The notes below the pieces were generated by a model. That model did no database searches and was not told where the DNA came from. It was given only the letters and a program-made list of their open reading frames with translations. 64,000 nucleotides of DNA from Novosphingobium guangzhouense (GTDB lineage: Bacteria; Pseudomonadota; Alphaproteobacteria; Sphingomonadales; Sphingomonadaceae), in assembly GCF_002896965.1 (NCBI RefSeq), contig NZ_LYMM01000028.1:45288-109287 (forward strand), read 5' to 3'. Numbering within the stretch: position 1 is the first letter of the stretch; every line of letters starts with the position of its first letter. A program made the position numbers and the translations under genes. Of the stretch, positions 1 to 7,177 are shown piece by piece.

Positions 1-66
1 TCTGCTGTTGCGCCGGCCCAAGACCGATCCCATCCCTCAACCCGTTTCATCATGAAGGAGAAGACG

Positions 67-456
67 ATGAACCATGCACGACTGACCATTGCCCTCGGCC
101 TCGCCGCCCTGACTGCCGCGTGCGGCAAGAAGGCGGAGGCCCCCGTTGCGACTGAGACCAACGAGGCGGCGCCCGCCGCGACCATGAGCGGCGACATGGG
201 CAACATGTCGATGGCGCCTGACGCGAACGCCGCGATCAAGGCCAAGGGCCATGGCACCGTCACCGCGATCGACAAGGCGGCAGGCACGATCACGCTCGAT
301 CATGGTCCGATCCCGGAGGCCAAGTGGCCCGCGATGACGATGGCGTTCAAGGCCGCGCCGTCGATCACCGATGCGGTCAAGGTCGGCGACAAGGTCGATT
401 TCGACCTCTCGCTCAAGGGCAGCGATGGCGAGGTCACCGCGATCGCAAAGCAGTGA
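67..456 (+). CDS. CusF-like periplasmic copper-binding lipoprotein
   Basis: Small secreted metal-binding protein of the CusF family. The N-terminus is a lipoprotein signal peptide ending in a lipobox (LTAAC), so the protein is probably anchored on the periplasmic side of a membrane. A Met/His-containing linker (MSGDMGNMSM) follows. The C-terminal half is a CusF OB-fold: GHGTVTAIDKAAGTITLDHG, then WPAMTMAF with the family's W and M metal ligands. CusF proteins pass Cu(I)/Ag(I) to RND pumps in the periplasm. The start was set at 67 because AAGGAG at 55-60 is 6 nt upstream; the in-frame ATG at 52 would lie before that site. The gene sits at the edge of a large metal-efflux block but is separated from it by a transposon and runs on the opposite strand. 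The CusABC partner, if any, lies upstream of the window. Confidence 0.85.
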   Translation: MNHARLTIALGLAALTAACGKKAEAPVATETNEAAPAATMSGDMGNMSMAPDANAAIKAKGHGTVTAIDKAAGTITLDHGPIPEAKWPAMTMAFKAAPSITDAVKVGDKVDFDLSLKGSDGEVTAIAKQ

Positions 457-486
457 TCCGCTAAGTTCGACCGGAAAAAGCTGGTT

Positions 487-512
487 GCGTCGCCGCTCCC
501 GGGCGGCGACGC
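487..512. terminator. Strong GC hairpin after the CusF-like gene
   Basis: A perfect 10-bp stem (GCGTCGCCGC / GCGGCGACGC) with a 6-nt loop lies 31 nt after the CusF-like stop codon. No T-run follows on the plus strand. On the minus strand the hairpin is followed within about 8 nt by TTTTT. It could protect the 3' end of the upstream mRNA or terminate minus-strand transcription. Function is inferred from structure only. Confidence 0.4.
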
Positions 513-704
513 CCGTGCCGGCCGTCTGCCTGGCTGTGCGCCCGGTCGACGGTTGCGACCGGCAACGCCCAATGCCAGCGGCGTTTCCCTGCGCGATCAC
601 CGACAATTTGAGCACGCTTCGCGGATCGCACATTGAACGTGCAAGCCGCCCTTGCTCGCGATAGCCTGAACGGCAAGGAGCCCAGTTTAGATGACCCAGC
701 CAGT

Positions 705-2000
705 ATGACCTTGTTACCCGCGACACATCATGATCTCGTGAGCGAGCTTGTCCGTCGTTGGCGAGACGATCCCGGCGCCACCTATCGCTCCTGGTTTCTG
801 TGGGACGAACGGCTGAAAAACTTCCGCTCCATCCGTCGCGGGCTGCAGCAGGTGGTCGCAGAAATCGAAAGTGGGCGGTTCGGCGTCGCCTATCGCGGCT
901 CGTCACTGGAAACGGTTGTCCACTCGATCGCCGAACAGCGGCAGATCTTCAAGGGCGCCGACCATGCCTGGCTGTGGAAGCCCAAGCTGCGCATTCCAGA
1001 CATCTACGAAAGCCCGGACAACCAGCGGGCGTTCGGTCGCCTGCTCGACAATTGCTCGTGCTGCGATACCGCCGAGGAGATCATCAGCCACATCCGCAGC
1101 ATAGACGCGCTCAAGATCAAGGGGCTGGGGCCGGCGGCGGCCAACCTGCTCTATTTCCTTCACCCGACGCTGGTGCCGCCCTTCAATACCGCGATCGTCA
1201 AGGGCTACAATGCCGTCACCGGCGCCAAGGTGAAGCTCGGGTCATGGGATCATTTTCTCGCCATGCGCGCCGGCATCCTCGACCTCAACGACCGTTACCG
1301 CGAGTTGCTCTCCAACGATCTCGGCGCGATCGGCGGACTGTTGTTCGACATTGGCTCGGGCCGCTATCCCGCGCCACCGCTGGAGGATGACGCAACGGCG
1401 GCCGACGACTGGCTCGGCAGATTGGAACATGCCAGAGCGGAGGCAAGCCGGCTCGACAAGACAGCCGCCGCGCAGGGCGAAACCGATCGCACGCACGCCG
1501 AAATCCAGGCCTGGCTGCGCGACCTCGGCCATGCCCTCGGTTACGATGTGTGGATCGCCGCCAATGACCGCGGTCGACTTCACGCTGGCTGCCCGCTTGG
1601 ACAGGGATGCCTCGAGCGCCTTCCAGACGCCATTGCGACCTCTCCCGGAGCGGACTCGATCCGCCTCATCGACGTGTTGTGGCTGGCGAAGGGTGGCGAC
1701 GGCGTCGCCGCCGCGTTCGAGGTTGAACATTCGACCTCGATCTACTCGGGGATCGTGCGCATGCTCGATCTGGCGCTGTCGGGGAGCGATCTGCACGCTG
1801 CCGCCGGGCTATTCCTGGTCGCACCGAATGCGCGCGAGCAGGACGTTCGCGCGCAACTCCGTCGCCCGGCTTTCAGCCGTATTGCCGATCTCGACTTCGC
1901 CTATCTGCCCTATGGCGAGCTGGAGAGAAACAGGGACGCGATCGCTCGTTTTGGAACGGGATTGAAGGCCATCAAGGCGATCTCAAGCCCCCTTCCCTGA
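705..2000 (+). CDS. Predicted nuclease: HhH-like region plus PD-(D/E)XK restriction-type domain
   Basis: I cannot assign a named family with certainty. Numbering residues from the upstream TTG at 633, a helix-hairpin-helix-like segment (IKGLGPAAANLL, about 162-173) resembles DNA-glycosylase/HhH-GPD folds. The C-terminal part holds DVLW followed by AAFEVEHSTSIYSG (D347, E363, E365), the pattern of restriction-endonuclease-like PD-(D/E)XK domains. A DNA-binding and cleaving protein is inferred. The start is uncertain. ATG 705 overlaps the stop of a five-codon ORF (MTQPV, 691-708) that has a good AAGGAG site at 675-680, suggesting translational coupling; TTG 633 has no visible ribosome binding site. 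The stop codon lies 2 bp before the Tn3-type inverted repeat at 2003, so the last few residues may have been created by that insertion. No methylase or other defence partner is adjacent. Confidence 0.6.
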   Translation: MTLLPATHHDLVSELVRRWRDDPGATYRSWFLWDERLKNFRSIRRGLQQVVAEIESGRFGVAYRGSSLETVVHSIAEQRQIFKGADHAWLWKPKLRIPDIYESPDNQRAFGRLLDNCSCCDTAEEIISHIRSIDALKIKGLGPAAANLLYFLHPTLVPPFNTAIVKGYNAVTGAKVKLGSWDHFLAMRAGILDLNDRYRELLSNDLGAIGGLLFDIGSGRYPAPPLEDDATAADDWLGRLEHARAEASRLDKTAAAQGETDRTHAEIQAWLRDLGHALGYDVWIAANDRGRLHAGCPLGQGCLERLPDAIATSPGADSIRLIDVLWLAKGGDGVAAAFEVEHSTSIYSGIVRMLDLALSGSDLHAAAGLFLVAPNAREQDVRAQLRRPAFSRIADLDFAYLPYGELERNRDAIARFGTGLKAIKAISSPLP

Positions 2001-2002
2001 AA

Positions 2003-2040
2003 GGGGGCGTTTGCGGGAGGGGGCGGAATCCTACGCCAAG
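2003..2040 (+). repeat. Left 38-bp terminal inverted repeat
   Basis: Begins GGGGGCGTTTGCGGGAGG and ends TACGCCAAG. It matches the reverse complement of 6222-6259 at 37 of 38 positions. The bases just outside (CCCCCTT ccctga AAGGGGG, 1988-2007) also form a small hairpin that overlaps the repeat. Confidence 0.95.
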
Positions 2041-2066
2041 CTCGCCCAGATAGCCGGCGCGAGATC

Positions 2067-2597
2067 TTACTTGTTGCTGCCTTCTACGGTCGCGCCAGAA
2101 AGGCGACGGCTCAGTTCTATCCGGCGATGGCTACGCATTTTGAAGGTGTCTGGCCCAACGCGCCGATACTCAATGAAGCCGAGAGAACGCCAAAATCGCT
2201 CTGCCGCTTCATTCGCTTCCAGCACGGCCAACCGAATCTCTGTGGCACCTCTCGCAGCGGCCCAGCTTTCGACCGTCGAGTAAATTGAGCGTCCGACGCC
2301 ACGACCACGCTGTGCGGCATCTACGATCATGAAGCCGAGATACCATGTGCCATCACGCGGATAATCGCGGAGGATGGCCGCGATTGCATATAGGCCGCCA
2401 GGCCCCTTCCATCCCAGGACAGCTTGATTGTGGGCGCTCTTTTCGGGCGGCACATCGGAGAAAAGCTCGCGAGCATCGTCCAGCGTGGGCGCGGCCCCGT
2501 CCTGCAACAGGAAATAGTCGCTGCAACGGTTGTACAGGTCTGCAACGTCTGCGGCGTCCGCTTGGGTAAGTTTGATCGGGGCTCCCGTCATCATCAT
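2067..2597 (-). CDS. GNAT-family N-acetyltransferase (transposon passenger)
   Basis: A 176-residue GNAT protein that would transfer an acetyl group from acetyl-CoA to an unknown amine. The acetyl-CoA-binding motif A is clear: YLGFMIVDAAQRGRGVGRSIY, with the Q/RxxGxG/A signature at residues 96-102, followed by the RLAVLEANEAAERFWRSLGF segment typical of motif B. The start ATG at 2597 is the first of three consecutive ATG codons and overlaps the resolvase stop by 4 nt, so the two genes are probably co-translated. Its position inside the transposon makes it cargo. It lacks a neighbouring RHH antitoxin gene, so a TacAT-type toxin-antitoxin role is not supported. The substrate is unknown; it could be an antibiotic, a metabolite or a protein. 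Confidence 0.85.
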   Translation of the reverse strand: MMMTGAPIKLTQADAADVADLYNRCSDYFLLQDGAAPTLDDARELFSDVPPEKSAHNQAVLGWKGPGGLYAIAAILRDYPRDGTWYLGFMIVDAAQRGRGVGRSIYSTVESWAAARGATEIRLAVLEANEAAERFWRSLGFIEYRRVGPDTFKMRSHRRIELSRRLSGATVEGSNK

Positions 2598-3214
2598 CGC
2601 GTTTTGGCAGCAAGCACGCGCTGACCGTAATCCCGGAGTTCCCCGTTGGGACCGACATAGCGGTAGAGAGTGACGCGCTCGATCCCGAGTTCCTTGCAGA
2701 GGTCGGAAACGGACGTGTCGCGTTGGGCCATAGCAGCCTGAGCGAGCCGCACCTGGGCCTTGGAGAGGGCGAACTTGCGGCCACCCTTGCGTCCCCGCGC
2801 GCGGGCAGCGGCCAGGCCAGCCATGGTGCGCTCGCGGATCATATCCCGCTCAAACTCCGCCAGTGTGGCAAAAATGCCGAACACCATCCGGCCCGATGGC
2901 GTCGTGGTGTCGATCTGCGCGCCCTTGCCGGTGAGCACCCGCAGACCGATACCGCGATCCGACAGATTCTGCACCGTGCTGACCAGGTGGGTGAGCGTTC
3001 GGCCGAGCCGGTCGAGCTTCCAAACGATGAGGACATCGCCGTCGCGCAACGATTTCAGGCAGGCGGCAAGACCGGGGCGATCATCACGGCTACCGGATGC
3101 ACGATCATCATAGATATTGCCTGGCTCGACACCGGCAGCGCGAAGGGCATCGTGCTGCAGGTCGAGCGACTGCGAGCCGTCGGCTTTGGACACGCGGGCG
3201 TAGCCGATCAGCAT
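2594..3214 (-). CDS. tnpR: Tn3-family serine resolvase TnpR
   Basis: A 206-residue site-specific recombinase that resolves the cointegrate formed by replicative transposition. The catalytic serine is S9 in GYARVS. The active-site arginine region (WKLDRLGRTLTHL) and the long E-helix (ATLAEFERDMIRERTMAGL) follow. The C-terminal helix-turn-helix is at about residues 160-190 (VSDLCKELGIERVTLYRYVG). It is divergent from tnpA, with the presumed res site between them at 3215-3339. Confidence 0.93.
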   Translation of the reverse strand: MLIGYARVSKADGSQSLDLQHDALRAAGVEPGNIYDDRASGSRDDRPGLAACLKSLRDGDVLIVWKLDRLGRTLTHLVSTVQNLSDRGIGLRVLTGKGAQIDTTTPSGRMVFGIFATLAEFERDMIRERTMAGLAAARARGRKGGRKFALSKAQVRLAQAAMAQRDTSVSDLCKELGIERVTLYRYVGPNGELRDYGQRVLAAKTR

Positions 3215-3339
3215 GGATCACAAACGAAGGTTTGAGGCGGTGACGAACATGAGCACATAAGATTGGGCTATTGTGTATCTTAACCAGCATCTCAATCAAG
3301 CTATCTCAAACCGTAGCTCGGAAAGAATAAGGAGCATGT
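3215..3339. promoter_or_regulatory. Candidate res site and divergent tnpR/tnpA promoters
   Basis: A 125-bp AT-richer gap between divergent tnpR and tnpA, where Tn3-family elements place their recombination site. A dyad (TAAGAT / ATCTTA, about 13 nt apart) is visible near 3265-3285. AAGGAG lies just upstream of the tnpA ATG at 3340. The subsites were not resolved. Confidence 0.5.
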
Positions 3340-6231
3340 ATGCCGCGTCGCGTGACCCTGACCGATCGACAGCGCGAGGCGCTGCTTCACTTGCCGGTCG
3401 ATCAAGGTGAGCTGCTGCGGCACTATACCCTCAGCGATGAGGATCTCGGGCATATCCGCCAGCGCCGGCGCGCCCACAATCGTTTTGGCTTCGCGCTGCA
3501 ACTGTGCGTCCTGCGCTACCCGGGCCGGGTGCTCGCTCCTGGCGAGTTGATCCCGGCGCAGGTATCGGATTTCATCGCGGCCCAGCTCGGCCTGACCAGC
3601 GACGATCTACTCCTCTATGCCGCGCGCGAGGAGACCCGGCACGAGCATCTGGCGGACCTTCGCCGAATCTACGGCTATCGCTCCTTTTCGGGGCGGGGCG
3701 CACGGGATTTGCGCGAATGGATCGCTCGGGAAGCCGAGGCGGCGACATCGAATGAGGATCTTGCCCGTCGCTTCGTTGCGGAGTGTCGCCGCACCCGCAC
3801 GATCCTTCCCGGCTCCTCGACGATCGAGCGCCTTTGCGCCGATGCGCTGGTTGAGGCCGAGCGCCGGATCGAGGATCTTATCGCCCATCGCATCACGCCA
3901 ACCCTGAGCGAGAATTTGGCTCACCTGTTGGAGGATACGGTGGATGGTCGCGTCACGCGCTTCGTATGGCTGCGACAGTTCGAGGTTGGCGCAAATTCAG
4001 CAGCCGCTAACCGGCTGATGGATCGACTGGAATATCTTCAAAGGTTCGATCTTCCGGCGGATTTGCTGGACGGCGTGCCGGCGCATCGTGTGACCCGGCT
4101 TCGCCGGCAGGGCGAGCGCTATTACGCCGACGGCATGCGTGATCTGCCCGAAGACAGGCGGCTTGCGATCCTCGCTGTCTGCACCCTGGAATGGCGGTCA
4201 TCGCTGGCCGATGTCATCGTGGAGACCCACGATCGCATCGTAGGCCGTCTCTATCGGGCCTCCGAACGCCTTTGCAACACCAGGATCGCCGACGAAAAGG
4301 CGGCCGTTCGGGACACGCTGAAGTCCTTTGCCGAAATCGGTGGTGCTTTGCTTGGAGCGCAGGACGATGGCACGGCCCTGGACGGGATAATCGCCACCGG
4401 GCCTGGCTGGGAACGGTTCAGAACCCTTGTCGCCACGGCCTCCGCGCTGACCAACGTGCTCGCGGCCGACCCGCTCAGCCGTGTGCTGGACGGCTATCAC
4501 CGTTTCCGCCTCTACGCGCCCAGGATGCTGCGCCTGCTCGACATGCAGGCGGCGCCGATCGCCACGCCTCTTCTGGCGGCCGTTGCGATGCTGCGTAACG
4601 GGATCAAGGTCGATCCGCCGGTGGATTTTCTACGTCCCAACTCGAAATGGCATCGTCATCTTCGCGCTGAGCCCAGCGGCGACCACCGGCTTTGGGAAAT
4701 CGCGGTGCTGTTCCACATCCGCGACGCCTTCCGGTCCGGTGACATATGGTTGGCGGGATCGCGCCGCTATGGCGACCTCAAGCAGCTTCTGGTCCCGCCA
4801 CAGGCGATAGAGCAGACCGCGCGGCTCGCCGTGCCGCTGCGACCCGGCGAATGGCTGGCCGAGCGCAGGGCTCGACTGGATACACGGCTGAAGGAGTTTG
4901 GCCGCGCGGCGCGAACCGGCACGATCCCAGGCGGCATCATCGAGAACGGCAAGCTGCACATCGACAAGCTGAGGGCCGACACGCCCGAAGGGGCCGAGGA
5001 TCTCGTGCTCGATCTCTATCAACAGCTCCCGCCCGCGAGGATCACCGATCTGTTGCTGGAAGTCGATGAGCGAACCGGATTTTCCGAGGCGTTCACGCAT
5101 CTGCGCACCGGCGCGCCCTGCAGCGACCGGATCGGCCTGATGAACGTGTTGCTGGCGGAAGGCGTCAATCTCGGTTTGCGCAAGATGGCGGCGGCGACCA
5201 ACACGCACAGCTTCTGGGAATTGCTGCGGATCGCGCGCTGGCATGTCGAAGGCAGCGCCTATGATCGGGCGCTCGCCATGATCGTGGAGGCCCACGCCGC
5301 CCTGCCCATGGCCGCCCTCTGGGGACAAGGGCAATCGGCATCCAGCGACGGGCAGTTCTTCCTTGCTACCGAGCAGGGCGAGGCGATGAATCTGATCAAC
5401 GCGAAATATGGCAACGTCCCGGGCCTCAAGGGATACAGCCATGTGTCCGATCAATATGCGCCGTTCGCAACCCAGGTGATCCCGGCAACGGTCAGCGAGG
5501 CTCCCTATATCCTGGACGGGCTGCTCATGAATGACGCGGGCCGCCGCGTTCGCCAGCATTTTGCCGACACGGGCGGCTTCACCGATCATGTGTTCGCCGC
5601 CTGCGCCTTGCTCGGCTACAGGTTCGCCCCCCGTATCCGCGATCTCCCTCAGAAAAGACTCTATGCCTTCACGCCCAACGCGACGCCGGCCAATGTGCGA
5701 GCGCTGGTCGGAGGTAAGATCAATGAACCGCTCATCGAGCGCAACTGGCCCGACATCCTGCGCATCATGGCGACGATCGCAGCGGGGATCGTCGCCCCCA
5801 GCCAGATTCTTCGCAAGCTCGCCTCTTACCCGCGCCAGAATGAGCTGGCCCTCGCATTGCGAGAGGTGGGCCGCATCGAGCGAACCCTGTTCATGATCGA
5901 CTGGATTCTTGATGCCGGCCTCCAGCGCCAGGCTCAGATCGGCCTCAACAAGGGTGAGGCCCACCACGCCCTAAAGCGCGCCATCAGCTTCCACCGCCGA
6001 GGTGAAATCCGGGATCGATCCGGCGAAGGCCAGCACTATCGCATCGCCGGAATGAACCTGCTCGCCGCCATCATCATATTCTGGAACACCATGAAGCTCG
6101 GCGAGGTCGTCAATACCCGGGCCGCCAGCGGTACCCATATCGCGCCTGATCTACTCGCCCACGTCTCGCCGTTGGGATGGGAACACATCAATCTAACCGG
6201 GGAATATCGCTGGCCCAAATCCTTAGCGTAG
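3340..6231 (+). CDS. tnpA: Tn3-family transposase TnpA
   Basis: A 963-residue DDE transposase, the usual Tn3-family length, that carries out replicative transposition. The N-terminal DNA-binding region (MPRRVTLTDRQREALL, HYTLSDEDLGHIRQRR) is of the DUF4158 type. The C-terminal catalytic domain holds the typical blocks SDQYAPFATQVIPATVSEAP, HFADTGGFTDHVFAACALLG and NKGEAHHALKRAI, then the closing HVSPLGWEHINLTGEYRWP. The start is supported by AAGGAG a few bases upstream. The last three codons and the stop are encoded inside the right inverted repeat. The frame is intact, so the enzyme may be functional. Confidence 0.96.
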   Translation: MPRRVTLTDRQREALLHLPVDQGELLRHYTLSDEDLGHIRQRRRAHNRFGFALQLCVLRYPGRVLAPGELIPAQVSDFIAAQLGLTSDDLLLYAAREETRHEHLADLRRIYGYRSFSGRGARDLREWIAREAEAATSNEDLARRFVAECRRTRTILPGSSTIERLCADALVEAERRIEDLIAHRITPTLSENLAHLLEDTVDGRVTRFVWLRQFEVGANSAAANRLMDRLEYLQRFDLPADLLDGVPAHRVTRLRRQGERYYADGMRDLPEDRRLAILAVCTLEWRSSLADVIVETHDRIVGRLYRASERLCNTRIADEKAAVRDTLKSFAEIGGALLGAQDDGTALDGIIATGPGWERFRTLVATASALTNVLAADPLSRVLDGYHRFRLYAPRMLRLLDMQAAPIATPLLAAVAMLRNGIKVDPPVDFLRPNSKWHRHLRAEPSGDHRLWEIAVLFHIRDAFRSGDIWLAGSRRYGDLKQLLVPPQAIEQTARLAVPLRPGEWLAERRARLDTRLKEFGRAARTGTIPGGIIENGKLHIDKLRADTPEGAEDLVLDLYQQLPPARITDLLLEVDERTGFSEAFTHLRTGAPCSDRIGLMNVLLAEGVNLGLRKMAAATNTHSFWELLRIARWHVEGSAYDRALAMIVEAHAALPMAALWGQGQSASSDGQFFLATEQGEAMNLINAKYGNVPGLKGYSHVSDQYAPFATQVIPATVSEAPYILDGLLMNDAGRRVRQHFADTGGFTDHVFAACALLGYRFAPRIRDLPQKRLYAFTPNATPANVRALVGGKINEPLIERNWPDILRIMATIAAGIVAPSQILRKLASYPRQNELALALREVGRIERTLFMIDWILDAGLQRQAQIGLNKGEAHHALKRAISFHRRGEIRDRSGEGQHYRIAGMNLLAAIIIFWNTMKLGEVVNTRAASGTHIAPDLLAHVSPLGWEHINLTGEYRWPKSLA

Positions 6232-6259
6232 GATTCCGCCCCCTCCCGCAAACGCCCCC
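6222..6259 (-). repeat. Right 38-bp terminal inverted repeat
   Basis: Read on the minus strand it begins GGGGGCGTTTGCGGGAGG and ends TACGCTAAG, one base different from the left repeat. The tnpA stop codon lies inside it. Confidence 0.95.
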
Positions 6260-6427
6260 TACGATTGAGAAGCGCGGCGGAATCTCTTAGATTGATCGCT
6301 GGAGGCTTTGTTCGCGGAGACGCGCACATTGCCTTCTTTTCGTTTTAGGAAGCGCTGCCCTAAGCGACAGAAGCCAGAGCTTTGACAATGCGGCATTCCG
6401 CGATGGAGCCGACCATGTATCTTGATC

Positions 6428-7177
6428 CTATCGGTGCAGACACGCGATGATGGCGGTCACGACGGCGGTGGTTTCCGCGACGTCGCGCACCCTCACTGTG
6501 TCGAGGCCGATTTCAGCAGCGGGATAGTCATTCCCACCGGGGAATATCGCATCCCCAATGAACAGCATCCCGTCGAGCGGGACACCGCTCTCGGCACTCA
6601 GGCGCTTCAGGCCATAGCCCTTGTCGATCCCTGCTCTGGTCACGTCGATCGATGTCGTGCCACCGAGATTGATCGAGAGCTCCGGCAGCTTCGCGCGCAA
6701 CGTGGCCTGCAACGCGGTCCTCTTCTTTCGGTCAGGATCCCACGCTTCCTTTTCCTTCAGCGGCGCTGCCTGCCCCAGGCCCGAAAAGGTGATCTGGCTG
6801 CCCCGGTCCTCGATCCGTTCGCCCCAGATACGTTCGTCGGCGAGACCGGCATCGGTCAGCGCCTGATCGAAGGCCGTGCGGATCTTCGCCTTCTCCGCGT
6901 CGTCGAACAGTTCGGCATAGACCGCGCGCCAAGCGCCATTGATGAACCGATAGAGTTTCGTGCCTGTGGTCGGCATCAACCAGAGACGGTCGAGCGCGAC
7001 GCCGGCAGGAAGGCGCGAGGCGATCTGCTTTTCGAACTGCGGCCAGTCCCCGCCCGAGATCACCGCCACATCCGTGATGGCGAGCAATCGGGCGAGGATT
7101 GCGGCCATATCCTCCGATAACGGCCGCTTGCTCTCGGCAAGCGTGCCGTCGAGGTCGAAGGCGATCAGCCACTTCAT
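6428..7177 (-). CDS. HAD-superfamily IIB phosphatase (phosphomannomutase/sugar-phosphatase-like)
   Basis: A 249-residue HAD hydrolase. Motif I is FDLDGTLAESK at residues 7-17, with nucleophile and acid/base aspartates in DxDGT. The metal-binding motif IV is GDAIFPGGNDYPAAEIG near residue 215. The HAD-IIB cap and the TLAESK/GGNDYP signatures match bacterial relatives of eukaryotic-type phosphomannomutase and sucrose-phosphatase. The physiological substrate is unknown. The start ATG overlaps the stop of the P-type ATPase gene (ATGA), making this the last gene of the metal operon. A direct metal-resistance role is not evident. Confidence 0.85.
   Translation of the reverse strand: MKWLIAFDLDGTLAESKRPLSEDMAAILARLLAITDVAVISGGDWPQFEKQIASRLPAGVALDRLWLMPTTGTKLYRFINGAWRAVYAELFDDAEKAKIRTAFDQALTDAGLADERIWGERIEDRGSQITFSGLGQAAPLKEKEAWDPDRKKRTALQATLRAKLPELSINLGGTTSIDVTRAGIDKGYGLKRLSAESGVPLDGMLFIGDAIFPGGNDYPAAEIGLDTVRVRDVAETTAVVTAIIACLHR

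Larger units (their letters stand above)
2003..6259. mobile_element. Tn3-family transposon with GNAT passenger
   Basis: Bounded by 38-bp inverted repeats that differ at one position (2003-2040 and 6222-6259). It contains a serine resolvase and a Tn3 transposase transcribed divergently around a 125-bp gap, plus an acetyltransferase gene overlapping the resolvase stop. The organisation is that of a complete unit transposon. The 5-bp flanks differ (TGAAA on the left, TACGA on the right), so no target-site duplication remains. A recombination or deletion after insertion is inferred. The ends resemble those I recall for Tn5393-type elements. Confidence 0.9.

Noticed and set aside
2067..3214. GNAT-resolvase pair as a toxin-antitoxin module
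   Set aside because: No RHH or other antitoxin gene is present and the partner is an ordinary resolvase.
4630..5967. A 445-codon minus-strand frame opposite the first transposase
   Set aside because: Antisense shadow; the plus-strand TnpA is intact and well conserved.
1998..6264. Target-site duplication around the first transposon
   Set aside because: The 5-bp flanks TGAAA and TACGA do not match.
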